Shown here one piece after another: positions 1-8,746 of a DNA stretch of 64,000 nt. Source of the stretch: Gordonia sp. ABSL11-1. Lineage in GTDB: Bacteria; Actinomycetota; Actinomycetes; Mycobacteriales; Mycobacteriaceae. Both the position numbers and the translations under genes were made by a program. Where the stretch lies: assembly GCF_030315685.1 (NCBI RefSeq), contig NZ_JASXSI010000013.1:62001-126000 (forward strand), given 5' to 3'. The notes beneath the pieces are model-generated. The model was not told the DNA's origin, searched no databases, and saw only the letters and a program-made list of their open reading frames with translations. The stretch's first letter is position 1. Every line of letters starts with the position of its first letter.

Positions 1-24
1 CATCGCCACGGCTTCGCCACGAAG

Positions 25-42
25 TGCGACATCACTGTTGCA
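25..42. promoter_or_regulatory. Candidate TetR operator
   Basis: Imperfect palindrome TGCGACA-N4-TGTTGCA, with one mismatch between the 7-nt arms. It lies just upstream of the TACGCT box (45-50) that would drive leaderless transcription of the TetR gene from 57, which is where an autorepressor would bind. A TGCAACA half-site followed by TGTTG recurs at 663-676, ahead of the molybdopterin oxidoreductase. Assignment to this TetR protein is inference. Confidence 0.3.
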
Positions 43-56
43 TGTACGCTAGGCCG

Positions 57-620
57 GTGACGGTCGCCGCGCAAGTACGAGCAGACGTGGAGCGCAATCG
101 GGCCGCCATCATCGCGGGCGCGACCGGCCTGCTGGGGCAGTCACCGAATGCGTCGATGCGGCAGATCGCCGAAGCGTCCGGCGTCAATCGGGCGACGTTG
201 TATCGACACTTCACGAACCGGGAACAGTTGCTCACGGCGCTGCACGAAGAGGCCGTCGAGGCGGCGGCCGCGCTTGGGCGGGCCCTGCCGGCGGTAGGGC
301 CGGTCGTGACGGCACTCGGCGCCTACCTCGACGATGCGATCACGATCGGTGAGCGCTACCGGTTCATCCTCATGTATCGGCGTACGGACCCGGCGATGTT
401 CGAGGCGGAGGCCCGCGCGAGTGCCCCTGTCGTCAAGGCGATTCGCAGGGGGCAGAAACGCGGCGAGATCGACCGGCGCCTCGACCCGGTGTTCGTGGCA
501 GGCCAGTTCACCATGCTCGTGATCGGCGCCGTCGGATTGGTGGAACGTGGGGCGATGACGCTCGATGATGCGCGAGTGCAGGCGCAACTGGCGTTCAGAA
601 ACGCCATCGTCCCGAGATGA
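57..620 (+). CDS. TetR/AcrR family transcriptional regulator
   Basis: A 187-residue DNA-binding repressor of the TetR family. The N-terminal helix-turn-helix covers about residues 31-55 and contains the family signature SGVNRATLYRHF; the rest is an all-helical ligand and dimer domain typical in length. I choose GTG 57 because TACGCT at 45-50 sits exactly 6 nt upstream, the spacing of a leaderless actinobacterial promoter. ATG 42 and GTG 24 are in-frame alternatives, but they would put the -10 box inside the gene. The next gene on the same strand, 100 bp on, encodes a molybdopterin oxidoreductase and shares a TGTTGCA/TGCAACA element with this promoter, so it is the likely target. The ligand is unknown. 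Confidence 0.85.
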   Translation: MTVAAQVRADVERNRAAIIAGATGLLGQSPNASMRQIAEASGVNRATLYRHFTNREQLLTALHEEAVEAAAALGRALPAVGPVVTALGAYLDDAITIGERYRFILMYRRTDPAMFEAEARASAPVVKAIRRGQKRGEIDRRLDPVFVAGQFTMLVIGAVGLVERGAMTLDDARVQAQLAFRNAIVPR

Positions 621-719
621 GCCCCCGGCTTCACCGACTCGCTTCCACCGCCCTGCCGATCGTGCAACACTTGTTGTCAGATCTGAACGTCACCGTCCCA
701 CAGCCCAGGGAGAGTGCAC

Positions 720-2963
720 ATGCGGGAGGACAAGGTCACCTATTGCCGGATCTGTGAGCCGCTGTGCGGTCTCATCGCGACGGTCGAGGACGACGAACTC
801 GTCGCGCTGCGCCCAGACCGGGATCATCCGTTGTCGAAGGGATTCGCCTGCCCGAAGGGCATCGCTTTCACCGAGATCGTCAACGATCCCGATCGCGTCC
901 TGCATCCGTTGCGCCGTACCGCCGACGGCGACTTCGAGCAGGTGTCGTGGGATGCCGCACTCGCGGACATCGGTGAACGGTTACGCGCCGTTCATCGCCG
1001 CCACGGGAGCTCCGGAATCGGTTGGTACTTCGGCAATCCGGCGACCTTCTCGACGGGCCACACGATCTGGGCGGCGGTCTTCATGGCGCTGCTGGGCTCC
1101 CCACACGTGTACTCGGCCGGATCTCAGGACGTCAACAATCGCTTCGTGGCGAGTCACTTCCTCTACGGGAACCCGGTCGCGGCCCCCATTCCCGACATCA
1201 ACCGGACCGACCTCCTCGTCGTCATCGGAGCGAACCCGGTGGTCTCGCACGGCAGCGTGATGAGTTCGCCACGAATCCGGGAGGGACTCAACGCGATCAC
1301 CGCGCGTGGCGGGCGGGTGCTCGTCGTCGACCCGCGGCGTACCGAGACCGCCCGCGAACACGAGTGGTTGCCGATCGTCCCCGACACCGACGCCCTGTTC
1401 CTGTTGTCCCTGCTGCACGTGATGTTCGACGAGGGGTTGGTCGACGAGAAGCGGCTCCGTCGGCAGGCGTCCGGGGTGGACACGATCGAACACGTCGTCG
1501 CCGGGTACTCACCGGAGTCGATGGCGTCGCGCACGGACGTGCCCGCCGAGGTGGTGCGTGAACTCGCGCGATCACTGGTCCGGACCGAACGGGCGGCCGT
1601 CTACGGGCGTGTCGGAACGTGTCTGGGCCGCACCGGAACCCTGACGACCGCCTTGCTCGACACGGTGAATCTGGTCGCCGGCAATCTCGACGTCGTCGGC
1701 GGTGCGATGTTCGGCGATCTCGGCATCCCCGGCCAACGGCTGGGAGTGTCCGCACTGCAGCGGGTCTCGGGATTCACGTGGTCCGGTCGGCGGAGTCGGG
1801 TCGGGGATCTGCCGCAGGTACTCGGCACCGCCCCGGCATCGGTGATGGCCAAGGAGATCGAGACCGCGGGTGACGGACAACTGCACGCGCTGTTCGTCAG
1901 TGCGGGAAATCCGGTGTTGTCGGTGCCGAACGGGGCGGAATTGAGCTCTGCCCTCGACGATCTCGACTTGATGGTGTCGCTGGACATCTACCGGAACGAG
2001 ACGAACGCCCACGCGGACTACATCCTGCCGGCCACGACCATGTACGAGCGCGGTGACTTCCTGTTGCCTTTCCAGGCGTTGTTCACGACGCCGTTCAAGC
2101 AGGCGACCGATCCGGTGATCAGTCCGCGCGGCGAGGCGCGCGAGGAATGGACGGTCATCAACGAGTTGATCGCTGCACTGTCGCGGCGCTCGCCTCTGGT
2201 GGGTGCCATGCACCTGACGAATGCCGCTGGCGCGCGGGTCGGCCGGTTGTGGGGTCCGCGTCAGTTGTCGGATCTCGTGGTCCGGTTGGGCGCGGGCGGA
2301 GACCGATTCGGTCTGCGTCGCGGTGGACTGACATACCGGAAACTGGTCCGGGACAACCCGCATGGCGTGGTGGTCGCCGACGGACTCGAGGCCGGTCGCC
2401 TGCGCGAGACGGTCACCTACCGCGACCGCAAGGTACGTCTCGACGCGCCAGAACTGCTCGCCGAACTCGATCGCCTGGCGGTCGACGACGACCCTCGACT
2501 TCCCCTGCGGCTCATCGGTATGCGTGAGATCCGGTCGGAGAACAGCTGGCAACACAATGCGCCGATGCTGCTGCGCGGCGGTCGGCGGCATTGTGCCCGC
2601 ATGCATCCCGACGACGCGCAGGAACGTCGGGTCGCCGAGGGCGACTTGATCAGGGTGGCCTCGGCACACGGGCGCATCGAGCTGCCTGTCTCGCTCACCG
2701 ACGACATCAAGCGCGGGGTCGTCGCCGTCCCGCACGGCTGGGGCCACAACGGTTCCGGTGGGTGGACGCGCGCGAACGCCGCCGCGGCCACGGAACTGGG
2801 CAGCGGCGGCGCCAACGTGAACACACTCATCTCATCGAATCCGGATGATCTGGAACGACTGGCCGGCATGGCCAACATGACGGGCGTCCCCATCGAGGTG
2901 TCCCTGCTCGATCCCGCCGACGACACGGACGGACATCGTCGGACGGCGGCCTCGACGGGCTGA
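720..2963 (+). CDS. Molybdopterin-dependent oxidoreductase (formate dehydrogenase/nitrate reductase-like)
   Basis: A 747-residue catalytic subunit of the DMSO-reductase superfamily. Cys9, Cys12, Cys16 and Cys44 form the N-terminal Cx2Cx3C...C motif for a [4Fe-4S] cluster. The body has the expected bis-MGD domains, and a C-terminal molydopterin-dinucleotide-binding domain begins near residue 606 (ENSWQHNAPML). No Tat signal is seen, so it should be cytoplasmic. ATG 720 is preferred over GTG 714 because AGGGAG lies 6 nt upstream of it. No iron-sulfur or membrane partner subunit is adjacent, so it appears to be the stand-alone type common in mycolate actinobacteria, whose substrate is not established. 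The gene ends 3 bp from the convergent DinB-like gene. Confidence 0.85.
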   Translation: MREDKVTYCRICEPLCGLIATVEDDELVALRPDRDHPLSKGFACPKGIAFTEIVNDPDRVLHPLRRTADGDFEQVSWDAALADIGERLRAVHRRHGSSGIGWYFGNPATFSTGHTIWAAVFMALLGSPHVYSAGSQDVNNRFVASHFLYGNPVAAPIPDINRTDLLVVIGANPVVSHGSVMSSPRIREGLNAITARGGRVLVVDPRRTETAREHEWLPIVPDTDALFLLSLLHVMFDEGLVDEKRLRRQASGVDTIEHVVAGYSPESMASRTDVPAEVVRELARSLVRTERAAVYGRVGTCLGRTGTLTTALLDTVNLVAGNLDVVGGAMFGDLGIPGQRLGVSALQRVSGFTWSGRRSRVGDLPQVLGTAPASVMAKEIETAGDGQLHALFVSAGNPVLSVPNGAELSSALDDLDLMVSLDIYRNETNAHADYILPATTMYERGDFLLPFQALFTTPFKQATDPVISPRGEAREEWTVINELIAALSRRSPLVGAMHLTNAAGARVGRLWGPRQLSDLVVRLGAGGDRFGLRRGGLTYRKLVRDNPHGVVVADGLEAGRLRETVTYRDRKVRLDAPELLAELDRLAVDDDPRLPLRLIGMREIRSENSWQHNAPMLLRGGRRHCARMHPDDAQERRVAEGDLIRVASAHGRIELPVSLTDDIKRGVVAVPHGWGHNGSGGWTRANAAAATELGSGGANVNTLISSNPDDLERLAGMANMTGVPIEVSLLDPADDTDGHRRTAASTG

Positions 2964-2966
2964 GCG

Positions 2967-3536
2967 TCAGTCCAGGCCCCACTCGGCGAGTTCCGGGCCG
3001 TCGTAGACTGCCGCCATGGTGCTCTGACCGTCGAGGGCCTCGCGGATGATGTCGGCGTGCCCGGCGTGGTGTGCGGTCTCACGGAGCTTGTGCAGCATCA
3101 TCTTCCGGATCGTCCACCACTCGCGCTCCGGCTGCCACGGCGCCGTCATCTGCGGGATCAGCACGTCGAGGCTGTCCACCTCGGCCACATAGGCGTCGAG
3201 GGCCGCGGCCGCGCGGTCGTACTCCCCGACCCAGCCGGCGAACGTCTCGTCGTCGGTCAGGTCATAGGCGTGTGCGGCCTGCTCCATGTCGAACTCCGCC
3301 GTCTCGTCACGCTCGACGAGCTCCTGCAGGGTGCCCTGCTCACCCATCGCGAGGTGCTTGACCAGTCCGCCGAGGGTCAGTTCGCTGACGGTGGTGCGCT
3401 GCCGCGCCTGCTCCTCGGTGATGCCCTTCAGGGTGACCTTGAAGAGCGCCCGCTGATCGGCGATCAGCGTGAGGAGGTCTTCCTTCTCGCCGCTCACCGT
3501 GAACGGCAGAGTGACGGGGGTGTAGGTGCCGGCCAT
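2967..3536 (-). CDS. DinB-like / DUF664 family protein
   Basis: A 189-residue four-helix protein of the DinB/DUF664 group, whose members often bind a divalent metal and act as thiol (mycothiol or bacillithiol)-dependent transferases. Features seen are an N-terminal helix with LVKHLAMGEQ, a conserved spot for a metal-ligand histidine in this group, and LRETAHHAGHADIIREAL near the C-terminus, which carries the second and third candidate histidines. The ribosome binding site GAGAGGGAA lies a few bases before ATG 3536. It is downstream of the acyl-CoA synthetase on the same strand with 92 bp between. The catalytic role is unknown; membership in the DinB fold is fairly secure. Confidence 0.75.
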   Translation of the reverse strand: MAGTYTPVTLPFTVSGEKEDLLTLIADQRALFKVTLKGITEEQARQRTTVSELTLGGLVKHLAMGEQGTLQELVERDETAEFDMEQAAHAYDLTDDETFAGWVGEYDRAAAALDAYVAEVDSLDVLIPQMTAPWQPEREWWTIRKMMLHKLRETAHHAGHADIIREALDGQSTMAAVYDGPELAEWGLD

Positions 3537-3628
3537 GATCTTCCCTCTCGTTGTCCTTGCTGGTGAGGACTACGTTATGAGGTATTGCGGACAGCTTCGG
3601 TCCTCGTTGGAATGGCCGCTGAGAACTC

Positions 3629-5197
3629 TCATTGACGCAGCAGGAACCGTTGGATCTTGCCGCTCGGAGTCTTCGGGAGGGCGTCGACGAAGTGCACGGT
3701 CCGTGGGTAGGCGTGGGCGGCGAAGCCATTCTTCACGAACTGTTGCAGCTCGCGTTCGAGCTCGTCGGTGCCGGTGACGCCGTCGGCCAGGACGACGAAT
3801 GCCTCGAGAACCTCGCCGCGCAGCTGATCCGGGCGCCCGACGACGGCGACGTCGACCACCGACGCGTGGGTGATCAGCACGCTCTCGACGTCGAACGGCC
3901 CGATGCGGTAGCCCGCCATGATGATCACGTCGTCGTCGCGTGCGGTGAAGAAATAGCGGTTGTCGTCGTCCTTGCGTCCGGTGTCGCCGGTCAGGTACCA
4001 GGAGCCGTCGGCGGTGAACCGCTCTGCGGTCTTGTCGGGGGCGTCGAGGTAGCCGGTGAAGAACATGAGCGGGCTCTCGGCCGCCTCGATGGCGATCTGG
4101 CCGTCGACGATGCCGGTGGAGAAGCCGGGCATCGGGGTACCCATCGACCCCGGGATCAGTGGCTGCGCGACGTCGGGATGCCAGTGATTGTTGATGAACA
4201 TGCCGTGCTCGGTCTGACCGTAGTGGTCGCGGACCTCGCAGCCGAGAGTGGCCTGCGCCCACTCGATCACGTCCGGGGTCAGTGGTTCGCCCGCCGACGA
4301 CGCGCGGCTCAGCGAGAACCCGGTGAACGACGGGTCCTTCGACAGTGAGCGGTAGACGGTCGGTGCGGCCGCGAAGTTCGTGACCCCGAGTTCCCGCATG
4401 ATGCGGGCGGTGAGGTCCGCGGAGAAACCGGCGTGCAGCAACAGGTTTCGTCGGCCGACGGACATCGGCCCCAGAATGCCGTAGTAGAGGCCGTAGGCCC
4501 AGCCCGGATCGGCGGCGTTCCAGAACACGTCGTCGGCGGTCACGTCGAGCCCGTAGTGCATGTAGCAGGAGAACGCCGCCAGCGCCCGCACCGGGACGGG
4601 GACTCCCTTCGGCGAGCCGGTCGTGCCGCTGGTGAACAGCAGGATGAGTGCCCCGTCTCCACCGACGGCGACCGAACGGTCGATGGGCTCGTTGTCGGCG
4701 ACGAGTGCATCGAACTGCTCGCCCGCCACGATCGTGGAGATGCTGTCGATACCGTCCAGCTTGGCGGCCTGGCCCGGTTCGGTCACGACGACCTTCGCGC
4801 CGCCCGCCCACACGCGCATCTCGATCGCCGGGGGCGCGAACGCGGTGAACAGCGGGATGTACACGGCGCCGAGCCGCGCGATGGCGAGCAGCGCGACGAC
4901 CAGTTCGGCGCGCTTGCCCATCAACACCCCGACGGTGTCACCCGGCCCCACTCCCCGGTCGGCGAGCGCGGTCGCGAACCGTCTCGATGCGTCCGCGAGC
5001 TCGCCGTACGTGAGGTCTCTGGTGACAAGGCGGTCATCGTCGACGTCGATCGTGGTGAACGCGATCGCCGACGGATCGTGCCGGTCGACCAGCAGCTCGG
5101 CGGCGTTCGCGTCCTCGTCGCCGAAGGTGGTCAGCCAGGAGTCGAGCGTCTCGGTGACGGATGCGTGGTCGGCGGAGGTGGCAGCGGTGTGCGTCAT
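3629..5197 (-). CDS. AMP-binding acyl-CoA synthetase
   Basis: A 522-residue ANL-superfamily enzyme that activates a carboxylic acid to acyl-AMP and then acyl-CoA. The phosphate-binding motif FTSGTTGSPKG is at about residues 187-197. DHYGQTEHG is the A5 motif, YLTGDTGRKDD the A7 motif, and TPSGKIQRFLLRQ at the C-terminus contains the catalytic lysine. The WNAADPGWAYGLYYGILG stretch resembles acetyl-/medium-chain acyl-CoA synthetases. Start ATG 5197 has GAAGG 8 nt upstream; the reading frame stays open for about 200 codons further upstream, but that extension overlaps the divergent regulator and reads as unlike protein. It is divergent from the GAF-LuxR regulator with 135 bp between, including a perfect palindrome. 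Confidence 0.85.
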   Translation of the reverse strand: MTHTAATSADHASVTETLDSWLTTFGDEDANAAELLVDRHDPSAIAFTTIDVDDDRLVTRDLTYGELADASRRFATALADRGVGPGDTVGVLMGKRAELVVALLAIARLGAVYIPLFTAFAPPAIEMRVWAGGAKVVVTEPGQAAKLDGIDSISTIVAGEQFDALVADNEPIDRSVAVGGDGALILLFTSGTTGSPKGVPVPVRALAAFSCYMHYGLDVTADDVFWNAADPGWAYGLYYGILGPMSVGRRNLLLHAGFSADLTARIMRELGVTNFAAAPTVYRSLSKDPSFTGFSLSRASSAGEPLTPDVIEWAQATLGCEVRDHYGQTEHGMFINNHWHPDVAQPLIPGSMGTPMPGFSTGIVDGQIAIEAAESPLMFFTGYLDAPDKTAERFTADGSWYLTGDTGRKDDDNRYFFTARDDDVIIMAGYRIGPFDVESVLITHASVVDVAVVGRPDQLRGEVLEAFVVLADGVTGTDELERELQQFVKNGFAAHAYPRTVHFVDALPKTPSGKIQRFLLRQ

Positions 5198-5256
5198 CGT
5201 GGGACCTTCGTGAATGCGGATGGCTGCGTCGGGCCGGGCGGGCCCGCCGAAGCGGT

Positions 5257-5271
5257 AATGTGGGTCACATT
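5257..5271. promoter_or_regulatory. Palindromic operator candidate AATGTG-N3-CACATT
   Basis: A perfect inverted repeat with 6-nt arms and a 3-nt centre, in the 135-bp divergent region between the acyl-CoA synthetase and the GAF-LuxR regulator. A G/C-rich palindrome GGCGGGCCCGCC lies about 10-20 bp to its left. The position suits a single site controlling both genes; the bound protein is not known. Confidence 0.4.
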
Positions 5272-5332
5272 GTCCGCGCGCAGGACGTGCGAGAACACCC
5301 CCGAAAGAGGGGGAGTGGGGTTCGGAGGTGAC

Positions 5333-6148
5333 ATGAACGAGGCCTCGATGGTGCTCGACGCGCTTCGTCGCGTCCGACGGGGCAGCGGGGTGTCGCTGGC
5401 GTTCGCCGGCATGGTGTCCCCGACGACCACCGCTGCGTGCCAGACCGTGCGTCTCGAGCACTTCGTCGGGCAGACCAACGGTGCTCTCGCCGGGGTGTCT
5501 GTCGATGTCGGTCACGGACTGGGCGGCAAGGTCATCAGCGTGCAGCGACCCGTCGCCGTCGACGACTATCTCCGCACGCCGCGGATCACGCACCGATACA
5601 ACACGATCATCGCGACCGAGGGTCTGCGCGCCATGGCTGCGGTCCCGGTCATCGTCGACCGCCGGCCCATCGCGGTGCTCTACGGCGCGCTGCACACCGG
5701 CGACCCGCTCGGCGACCGGACCTTCGACGTGCTCGCGGGCGAGGCCCGTGCGCTCGAACAGCAGATCGTGGAAAGCCGTGTCACACAGCATCGCTCGAGT
5801 CCGCCGGAGGCCGACGAACTACGCGACCGTCTTACCGAGGCCTACGGACGGTTGCGGCTGCTCGGTCGCATCGTCGACGACGGTGAGGTCGCGGCAGAGA
5901 TCGAGCGCATCACCGACGCATTACTCGACGGTGCGGCGACGACCACGGCGATCGCGCTCACACGGCGCGAGGAGGACGTGCTCGCACTCGCCGCGTTGGG
6001 ACACAGCAATGCGCGCATCGCCGAGAGCCTCGGCATCGGCGTTGCGACCGCCAAGGGATACATGCGTGACGCGATGTCGAAACTGGGTGCGTCCACGCGC
6101 CTGGAGGCCGTGGTCACCGCGCGTCGCGCAGGCATCCTGCCTGGTTGA
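5333..6148 (+). CDS. GAF domain LuxR-family transcriptional regulator
   Basis: A 271-residue regulator. Residues 1 to about 140 form a GAF-like sensor (VGHGLGGKVISVQRPVAVDD is characteristic of acetoacetate- or phenol-type GAF activators). A short helical linker follows, and a LuxR helix-turn-helix occupies about residues 209-265 (LTRREEDVLALAALGHSNAR). Start ATG 5333 is set by GGAGG 4 nt upstream; an open frame extends much further 5-prime but lies antisense to the acyl-CoA synthetase. It is divergent from that gene and probably controls it, perhaps through the palindrome at 5257-5271. It ends 2 bp from the convergent small SAP-like gene. Confidence 0.8.
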   Translation: MNEASMVLDALRRVRRGSGVSLAFAGMVSPTTTAACQTVRLEHFVGQTNGALAGVSVDVGHGLGGKVISVQRPVAVDDYLRTPRITHRYNTIIATEGLRAMAAVPVIVDRRPIAVLYGALHTGDPLGDRTFDVLAGEARALEQQIVESRVTQHRSSPPEADELRDRLTEAYGRLRLLGRIVDDGEVAAEIERITDALLDGAATTTAIALTRREEDVLALAALGHSNARIAESLGIGVATAKGYMRDAMSKLGASTRLEAVVTARRAGILPG

Positions 6149-6150
6149 CG

Positions 6151-6420
6151 TCAGTGATCGCGTAACGCGTCGATCAGTTCGTCCTTCTTCATCGACGAGT
6201 AGCCGGTGATGCCGAGTTCCTTTGCGCGATTCTGCAATTCGTCGACGGTCCAGTCCTCGTACGAGCCGGAACTGCCGCCTTTCTCGCCCACCTTCGATCG
6301 GGACTCGTTGGCAGCGGCGTTGGCGATCCGCGCCGACTTCTCTTTGGAATTGCCCTCGTCGCGAAGCTTTTCGTAGAGCTCGTCGTCCTTGACCGACGGG
6401 CCCGGGTCACGTTCCGGCAT
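6151..6420 (-). CDS. Small Rho_N/SAP-like domain protein (DUF7218-like)
   Basis: An 89-residue, highly charged hydrophilic protein. The N-terminal half ([20 protein letters not shown]) resembles a small conserved actinobacterial family. The C-terminus ([20 protein letters not shown]) is the helix-extended loop-helix of the Rho N-terminal/SAP type that binds nucleic acid. ATG 6420 is preceded by AGGAGG 6 nt upstream, one of the best ribosome binding sites in the window; codons further upstream are unlikely to be used. It is divergent from the 213-residue protein at 6574 that ends in nearly the same motif. Its role is unknown; nucleoid or RNA binding is a guess from the fold. Confidence 0.75.
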   Translation of the reverse strand: MPERDPGPSVKDDELYEKLRDEGNSKEKSARIANAAANESRSKVGEKGGSSGSYEDWTVDELQNRAKELGITGYSSMKKDELIDALRDH

Positions 6421-6573
6421 CGCTACCTCCTGGTGTCGTGGTCTCAGTCGTTCCGGGTAACTCGTTCGTGGAATTACCCAGATTCCCGACGCGTCACACA
6501 TGATCACGGCCGAATTCGGGCACTAGGGTGGAAGCCATTCGGCGACTCGGACATCACGGACAGGGGACTCCAG

Positions 6574-7215
6574 ATGGGCAAGAAGAAGAAGCTGATCGGT
6601 CGGCTCGAGAAAGAGGTCGAACGGCTGCGCGGGGAACTCGCGCGCGTCGACAAGGAAGCCAAGAAGCGCATCAAGAAGGCCGAGAAGGACGCCGGGTCGC
6701 TGCGCGACGAGGTCCTCAAGCTCATCGGACAGGGCCGGTCGTCGGAGTCGGCCGCGTCACCGCCCGCCGTTGCGGCGGCGAAGGAGAAGGCAACGGAGGT
6801 CACGGCGTCACCGGGTCAGGCCGTGGCGGAGGAGGCCACGTCGGAGAAGGCCGCGCCAGACAAGCCGGTCGCGTCCACACCGGCCAATGCTGCGGTGACC
6901 CAGGCTCCGGCGCATGTGCCCGACGCTCCGAAGCCGGCGTCGCGCGTGACGTCGACGGCGCAGGAGGTGCCGGCCAAGAAGCCTGCGAACAGCGCGCCGG
7001 CCACCACGAAGCCGGCCACCACGAAGCCGGCCGCGACATCGGCAACCCCGACACCGGCGGCGAAGAAACCCGCGACCGCGGCACCGGTGAAGAAGCCGGC
7101 CACCCGATCGTCGTCGGGCCCGACCGTCGCCGAACTGCGGGCCAAGGCCAAGGCGAAAGGCATCAAGGGCTACTCCTCGATGACGAAAGCCCAGCTGCTC
7201 GCCGCGATCGGCTGA
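6574..7215 (+). CDS. Coiled-coil, Ala/Pro/Lys-rich protein with C-terminal Rho_N/SAP-like domain
   Basis: A 213-residue protein in three parts. Residues 1-50 are a charged coiled coil starting MGKKKKLIGRLEKEVERL. Residues 51-175 are a low-complexity linker rich in Ala, Pro, Lys and Thr, with repeats of KPATT and KKPA like the tails of mycobacterial histone-like proteins. The last 35 residues are a Rho_N/SAP-like unit (RAKAKGIKGYSSMTKAQLL). ATG 6574 is used because the family-like sequence starts there; AGGGGA lies about 10 nt upstream. It is divergent from the 89-residue gene with 153 bp between. I infer a DNA- or RNA-associated structural role. Confidence 0.7.
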   Translation: MGKKKKLIGRLEKEVERLRGELARVDKEAKKRIKKAEKDAGSLRDEVLKLIGQGRSSESAASPPAVAAAKEKATEVTASPGQAVAEEATSEKAAPDKPVASTPANAAVTQAPAHVPDAPKPASRVTSTAQEVPAKKPANSAPATTKPATTKPAATSATPTPAAKKPATAAPVKKPATRSSSGPTVAELRAKAKAKGIKGYSSMTKAQLLAAIG

Positions 7216-7240
7216 CCCGCCGGCCCGATAGGGTCGGATC

Positions 7241-8584
7241 GTGGTAACTCGCAGATCGGTGCAGGTCGACACGGGTGGCGAGCCCGTCGGATCGTCCGTC
7301 GACGGGTGGCAGGAGCTGCGGCGTGTGATCGACGGCCCGCTGCCCCAGATCGCGGTTCGGTTCTCCCGCTTCCTGTCTCCGGACTGGCCGCATCAGGCGT
7401 TGGTCATCTTCACCCGTGAGTGCACCGGGCGGCCACGGAAGGTCGCCGGTGATCGCGACATCGTGGACCGGGTCACGATCGACGAACTCGACACCCTCAA
7501 GGACGCGACCGCGCTGGGTGATGTGCTGGTCACGACCGCCGTCGTCGGGGGTGTGAGCAGAACGGTGCACGCCGTCCGCGACGAGTCCAACACTCTGCTC
7601 GTCCTCATCCTGAAGCCGAGTAGACGCCCAGCGGCGGTCTCGGGAGCGTCGGTTTCGGGATCGGAGGCCTCGGAGATGTCGGACGCGGGAGCACTGCTGC
7701 GGGCGCGCTTCGCGATCGTCGCGACGTCGATCCGTCAGCAGGTCGCGCAGGCGAGCCCGGACTATCTGGCCGAGTCGCGGGCCGCGTCCAGCGAACGAGC
7801 GCGCACGATCGCCCAGCTCACGCAGTCGCACGAGGATGCACTGGCGTCGATCCTGGGCACACTGCGCTCACGCGACCTCGACGACCGTACAGCGCGGGCG
7901 ACGGCCGCCGAGACGGCGTCGTCGGCGCTGATCGCGCTGCGCTCCGTCGGCGACACCGATCGGAAACTGGCGACCGAAGCGCTGCCCGCCGCGTTCGCCC
8001 GGATGCAGACCGAACTCGAACCCGTCCTCCATCAACTCCACGTCGACGTCGAGTACGTCCGGCCGAGCGAGAGCCGGTCGCTGCCGGGCGAGATCGCGCA
8101 CGCGGCGCGTGCGATCGTGCGGGTGGTCGCGGTGGCGTTCGGGACCCAGCGGGCGGTCACCCGGGTGCGGGTCGCGTGGGAGTGCGTGGGTGACGATCTC
8201 GTCGTCGACGTCCGGGATCAGGGCGCAGGCGAGCTCGACGGCGACGCGTTGACCCGGCAGTTGTCCGGTCGCCTGCGGACACTCGACGGCCGGCTGGAGG
8301 TGGAGACCCTGGCCGGCTGGGGCAGCAGGGTGTCGGCGCGCATCCCATTGGACAGCCCCGGGGAGCGGCCCGCCGAGGATCTGCTGTCGACGCTCAATCC
8401 GCGCGAGCTCGAGGTGCTCGGCCACCTCGCGCTCGGTCGGCGCAACAAGTCGATCGCCACCGAACTCGGCGTCAGCGAGAGCACGGTCAAGTTCCACGTG
8501 ACGGCGATCCTGCAGAAGCTGCAGGTATCCAACCGCGGTGAGGCCGGTCTGTTGGCCGCGAAAGCGGGAATCACCGCGAGCTGA
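7241..8584 (+). CDS. LuxR-family regulator with internal histidine-kinase-like ATPase domain
   Basis: A 447-residue protein. Residues 1-120 are an unassigned sensor-like region and 130-270 are helical. About residues 270-370 resemble a GHKL ATPase (VRDQGAGEL near 323 as the G1 box, GWGSRVSARIP as the G2 region) but lack an obvious N-box asparagine. Residues 385-440 are a LuxR helix-turn-helix (LNPRELEVLGHLALGRRNKS). Thus sensor, kinase-like core and DNA-binding domain are in one chain. GTG 7241 is leaderless: TAGGGT at 7229-7234 ends 6 nt before it. It sits immediately upstream of the mycothiol-dependent formaldehyde genes on the same strand and probably controls them; TCTAGGTAGA at 8627-8636 is a candidate binding site. 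Confidence 0.75.
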   Translation: MVTRRSVQVDTGGEPVGSSVDGWQELRRVIDGPLPQIAVRFSRFLSPDWPHQALVIFTRECTGRPRKVAGDRDIVDRVTIDELDTLKDATALGDVLVTTAVVGGVSRTVHAVRDESNTLLVLILKPSRRPAAVSGASVSGSEASEMSDAGALLRARFAIVATSIRQQVAQASPDYLAESRAASSERARTIAQLTQSHEDALASILGTLRSRDLDDRTARATAAETASSALIALRSVGDTDRKLATEALPAAFARMQTELEPVLHQLHVDVEYVRPSESRSLPGEIAHAARAIVRVVAVAFGTQRAVTRVRVAWECVGDDLVVDVRDQGAGELDGDALTRQLSGRLRTLDGRLEVETLAGWGSRVSARIPLDSPGERPAEDLLSTLNPRELEVLGHLALGRRNKSIATELGVSESTVKFHVTAILQKLQVSNRGEAGLLAAKAGITAS

Positions 8585-8746
8585 CCGCGGACCGACAGCG
8601 CGGTCGACTACTCGGCTGTACTTTCGTCTAGGTAGAACCATCCATTCGGACGGATGCATGTGTCGAGGCGCGCCGCGAGACTGGGAACCGTAGCGGACTG
8701 CCCACCGGCAGTCCACAGTTGTCACCGAGAGGATCGAGAAACCGAT

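Noticed and set aside
1572..2747. 391-codon minus-strand open frame inside the molybdopterin oxidoreductase
   Set aside because: Antisense to a gene with clear cofactor motifs; composition (Arg/Gln/His-rich) is that of a shadow frame.
4433..5332. Long plus-strand open frame upstream of the GAF-LuxR gene
   Set aside because: It is antisense to the acyl-CoA synthetase and is Gly/Arg/Val-rich like a GC-driven shadow; the regulator has a good ribosome binding site at 5333.
8641..8665. CATCC-N8-GGATG repeat before mscR as an operator
   Set aside because: The arms are only 5 bp and the sequence is of a kind expected by chance in this composition; TCTAGGTAGA nearby is slightly better but also weak.
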